From Oscillospiraceae bacterium (lineage in GTDB: Bacteria; Bacillota; Clostridia; Oscillospirales; UBA929): 13,033 nt of DNA. Position numbers and translations under genes: made by a program. The stretch covers positions 1 through 13,033 of the forward strand of contig WRLJ01000022.1 of assembly GCA_009777685.1 (NCBI GenBank), written 5' to 3'. The notes under the pieces were generated by a model. It saw only the letters and a list, made by a program, of their open reading frames with translations, searched no databases and was not told where the DNA came from. Below are positions 10,659-13,033 of the stretch, piece by piece; position 1 is the first letter of the stretch; every line of letters starts with the position of its first letter.

Positions 10659-12830
10659 ATGAAAAAGCAACTTTCTTTTATCCTTGCGCTGGCCATGATC
10701 GCCAGCCTGATCCTGGTCGCCGCGCCGGCGGCGATGGCAGCACTCTCAACGGAATATACCGCTGAGCGGACCCTGGCCAACATTAAAAACTTTGATGACT
10801 CGAAGGCCCACTTTGGTATTGTCGATGATCCTGCTGCGGAGACCTACAAGAAAGTGTCCGATGCCCCCGGCGGGCTCTCGACCATCACGATTGACTTCGT
10901 GGAGGAGACGATCTACTGGACCGGAGCCGCCCCCACGAAAGCCCCCGCTATGGTCAGCTTTGACGCCGGCGGCAAGTGGACGGCCCTGAAATTCTCCATC
11001 GGCACCGCAGCCGAGCCGGGTGATTTCTCCAAGTTCCTGAACAAGGAAGCCACCGTATGGCTGACCGACGCCTGGGACGCCAAGAACAAGGAGCCCCAAA
11101 AGGCCGTGGCCGCCGCGGAAGGCGTTGAGGCCGTAGCCGCCGCGAACATTTGGAAGTTTACGAAAAACGATGCCCGCCCGAAATTTGACAAGTTTTCGAT
11201 TGACTACGCCACCTACGCCGGAACCGGCGAAAACTTCGGCGGAAACGGGCAGTGGACGCTGAAAAAGGCCGGAACCCTTGAAATCACCGCATTGCAGATC
11301 GGCTACAGCACCGACAAAGGCAAGAACGTGCTGGGCTGGGGCAAATTCCCGGCCGCCGAGGGCCTGAATGTTGTCGCGGGCGCGACCAAGCCCGGTGAGA
11401 AGCTGTCCTTCGTGGCCCGCGTGGCCCCGACCGCCAATTCCGCCGGCTCCAAGGGCAAGAAATTCGGCGTTTCGACGCTGACCAAGGCCCCGGCGCTGAA
11501 GCTGGACTATAAGAAGAATCTGCTGAAGCTGAAAGCCGGAACGGTTATCTTCGACGCGACTCCTGTCATGGATGGCGAAGAGGTAATCGGATTCGAGCAG
11601 GGAGCCGAAGTGACCGGACTGAAAGCCGGAACCGCCGACTTTACCATGACGAAACCGGCCGATAAGGCGGACGTGTCGGTCAAACCCGGACTGACCTTCG
11701 CTCCCGGCGCGGAGGCTAAGCACTATTCCGTGCGCGTCGCCCCCACCGAGAAGAAGCCCGCGTCGGAAATGCAATTGATTACTGTGGCCCCGGCGTCGGC
11801 AGTCTATGAGGTTGACGCCGCCGTTACCCGCAGCAAGATGTCCTTTAAGCTGCCCAAGGCGTATGAAGCCGCTCTCTGGGCCGACCGCGAGAAACCCGAA
11901 ACCAAGTGGAAAAGCTCGATCAAGGTCACCGGAGCCGGCGTCTACGCGGTCCGTTTGAAAAACACCGCGAAGTACAATGCCAAAACCAATGAGACCATCG
12001 GCAACACCACCAGCGACAATCTGATCCTTGACATTGCCGTGGGCAAGGTTACCCAGGGCAAGAAGGAAGTCGACGCGGTCACAGCGGCGGTATACTTAGG
12101 GCAGAGCAAAGACGCCTCACCGGTCGGCACCGGGAGCGCGGCGGAAGCGGCCGTGTACATCTCCGCCGCCGAGATGGCGCGGACAGTCAAGGTCGACGCG
12201 AGCAACAAGACCACCAACGAAGCGGCGGTAACGGTTACCCCGATTATCAAAGAAACTGTAGAAGGCAGTGTCACATACTCCGTCACGGGTCTCCTGACTG
12301 TATTTGGCGAAGCTGATGTCACCGGCGGCACCACGACCCCGATCACTCTTGTCGGCGCGACAGCGGACGTCATAGCGGACGGCGATATTACGGTCACGTT
12401 CGCGTCCACCGTGGAGAAATTCTACACGCCGGGCAATGTGGTGGTCAAGATTGACGGGTTTAAGGAGCCGGAAGGTGGAGATGAACCTGGAGATCTGGAT
12501 CCGACAGCGGATATAACACTTGCTCTGACGACTCCGAGCGATGCAGGGAACACATTCCTTGGAGAGGATAAGGCTTGGACCGCCGCGGTGGAAACCGGTA
12601 CAGACACGGTTGTCATAACGGCAACAAAGACAGAGGAGCAAACAATAGTTATCGGTGGAGATGGTGTTGGCCTTGTAACCGCTGGAGGATCAGCTACAGA
12701 ACCGACATACACGATTGATACCGAGGATGTCAAGACCGGCGGCACTGTGATATTCACGCTCACGGTGAGTGAAGCGGACAAAGCGGACATCGTGTATACC
12801 ATTACCGTTGCTGTTGCTGCCGAAGAATAA
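10659..12830 (+). CDS. Large secreted surface-type protein, family not recognised
   Basis: The 723-residue protein has a clear Sec signal peptide: a basic start MKKQ, hydrophobic core 5-24, and cleavage after AMA at about residue 28. The mature part has no cysteine, is rich in Ala, Thr, Lys and Val, and looks all-beta. An internal KLKAGTVIFD/GLKAGTADFT duplication lies about 30 residues apart (around 290-325), reinforced by an identical 14-base DNA match (11529-11542 and 11619-11632). An acidic Pro/Gly linker (about 602-616) precedes a C-terminal beta-sandwich-like module (about 617-723, ending DIVYTITVAV) that resembles cadherin-like/Ig-like repeats. I see no SLH domain, LPxTG or other anchor. 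It could be an S-layer-like or adhesive protein. The tail differs in codon use from the rest. The start is ATG 10659 with GGAGG 9 bases upstream. Confidence 0.8.
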   Translation: MKKQLSFILALAMIASLILVAAPAAMAALSTEYTAERTLANIKNFDDSKAHFGIVDDPAAETYKKVSDAPGGLSTITIDFVEETIYWTGAAPTKAPAMVSFDAGGKWTALKFSIGTAAEPGDFSKFLNKEATVWLTDAWDAKNKEPQKAVAAAEGVEAVAAANIWKFTKNDARPKFDKFSIDYATYAGTGENFGGNGQWTLKKAGTLEITALQIGYSTDKGKNVLGWGKFPAAEGLNVVAGATKPGEKLSFVARVAPTANSAGSKGKKFGVSTLTKAPALKLDYKKNLLKLKAGTVIFDATPVMDGEEVIGFEQGAEVTGLKAGTADFTMTKPADKADVSVKPGLTFAPGAEAKHYSVRVAPTEKKPASEMQLITVAPASAVYEVDAAVTRSKMSFKLPKAYEAALWADREKPETKWKSSIKVTGAGVYAVRLKNTAKYNAKTNETIGNTTSDNLILDIAVGKVTQGKKEVDAVTAAVYLGQSKDASPVGTGSAAEAAVYISAAEMARTVKVDASNKTTNEAAVTVTPIIKETVEGSVTYSVTGLLTVFGEADVTGGTTTPITLVGATADVIADGDITVTFASTVEKFYTPGNVVVKIDGFKEPEGGDEPGDLDPTADITLALTTPSDAGNTFLGEDKAWTAAVETGTDTVVITATKTEEQTIVIGGDGVGLVTAGGSATEPTYTIDTEDVKTGGTVIFTLTVSEADKADIVYTITVAVAAEE

Positions 12831-12853
12831 CCCCTAACCCCCAACACAGCAAA

Positions 12854-12918
12854 CGGGCTGAGACAGCCCGGAAACCGAAATCCCGGGGGGCCGCGAAATG
12901 AGTATGGCGCGGCCCCCC
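12854..12918 (+). terminator. Two hairpins after the secreted-protein gene
   Basis: CGGGCT/AGCCCG (12854-12859 with 12865-12870) is followed by an 11-bp perfect stem, GGGGGGCCGCG with CGCGGCCCCCC (12885-12895 with 12908-12918). Neither has a T run, so termination is likely but not certain. Confidence 0.4.
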
Positions 12919-13033
12919 CCACCCCCCCCCCCCGCGCGCACCCCCCCCCCCCCCGCCGAAACCATTTCGCTCCCACCAAGCTGTTGGGGGTGATCAGAAC
13001 CCCCCCCACACCCCGGTTTGCCCCCCCAACCCC
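12913..13033. other. C-homopolymer-rich window end
   Basis: Runs of C8 (12913), C12 (12922), C14 (12941), C8 (13000) and C7 (13021) lie within 120 bases, mixed with CACACCCC. No gene is visible. Run lengths this long are unreliable in sequencing, so base calls and spacing here should be treated with caution. Confidence 0.8.

Overview
The window is a late flagellar gene cluster from a fairly GC-rich, low-complexity-prone Gram-positive genome. Its gene order is the Bacillus/Clostridia order: flhO(flgF)-flhP(flgG), then yvyF-flgM-flgN-flgK-flgL-yviE-fliW-csrA, then flagellin. Together with AGGAGG ribosome sites and sigma-D promoters, this points to a motile member of the Firmicutes, most likely an uncultivated Clostridia (Oscillospirales-like gut lineage). 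The lineage is an inference from style, not a database result. All protein genes are on the + strand.

Layout. Bases 1-636 carry no gene but are packed with short palindromic repeats. A near-perfect sigma-D promoter (637-663) starts the operon for two rod/hook proteins (731-2465). A sigma-A-like promoter and a 9-bp inverted repeat precede yvyF (2507). A second sigma-D promoter (2941-2967) precedes flgM. A terminator-like hairpin with a T-rich tail separates flgM from flgN-flgK-flgL-yviE-fliW-csrA, which run closely spaced to 8000. A small RelE/ParE-type toxin gene and a putative antitoxin gene (8089-8530), bracketed by terminators, sit between csrA and flagellin. The flagellin gene (9119-10153) has its own sigma-D promoter, an upstream sigma-A-like promoter, a helically phased CTCACA/A-tract array and a GGA-rich leader. 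It is followed by about 200 bases of strongly foldable sequence with no gene. A 57-base repeat lies on both sides of it in opposite orientation. The last gene (10659-12830) encodes a large Sec-exported, cysteine-free surface-type protein that I do not recognise by family, with a beta-sandwich-like tail of different codon use. The window ends in C homopolymers.

How the parts fit. FlgF/FlgG build the distal rod; FlgK/FlgL join hook to filament, with FlgN as their chaperone; flagellin is the filament. FlgM holds sigma-D in check until hook completion. In the known Bacillus circuit FliW binds flagellin, and free FliW sequesters CsrA, which otherwise blocks flagellin translation. All three players are here, and the flagellin leader has the GGA motifs that CsrA would need. 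The most unusual parts are non-coding: the inverted, covarying repeats around flagellin, the phased array, the structured sequence after flagellin, and the inverted repeat in front of yvyF. I found no clearly new multi-gene system.
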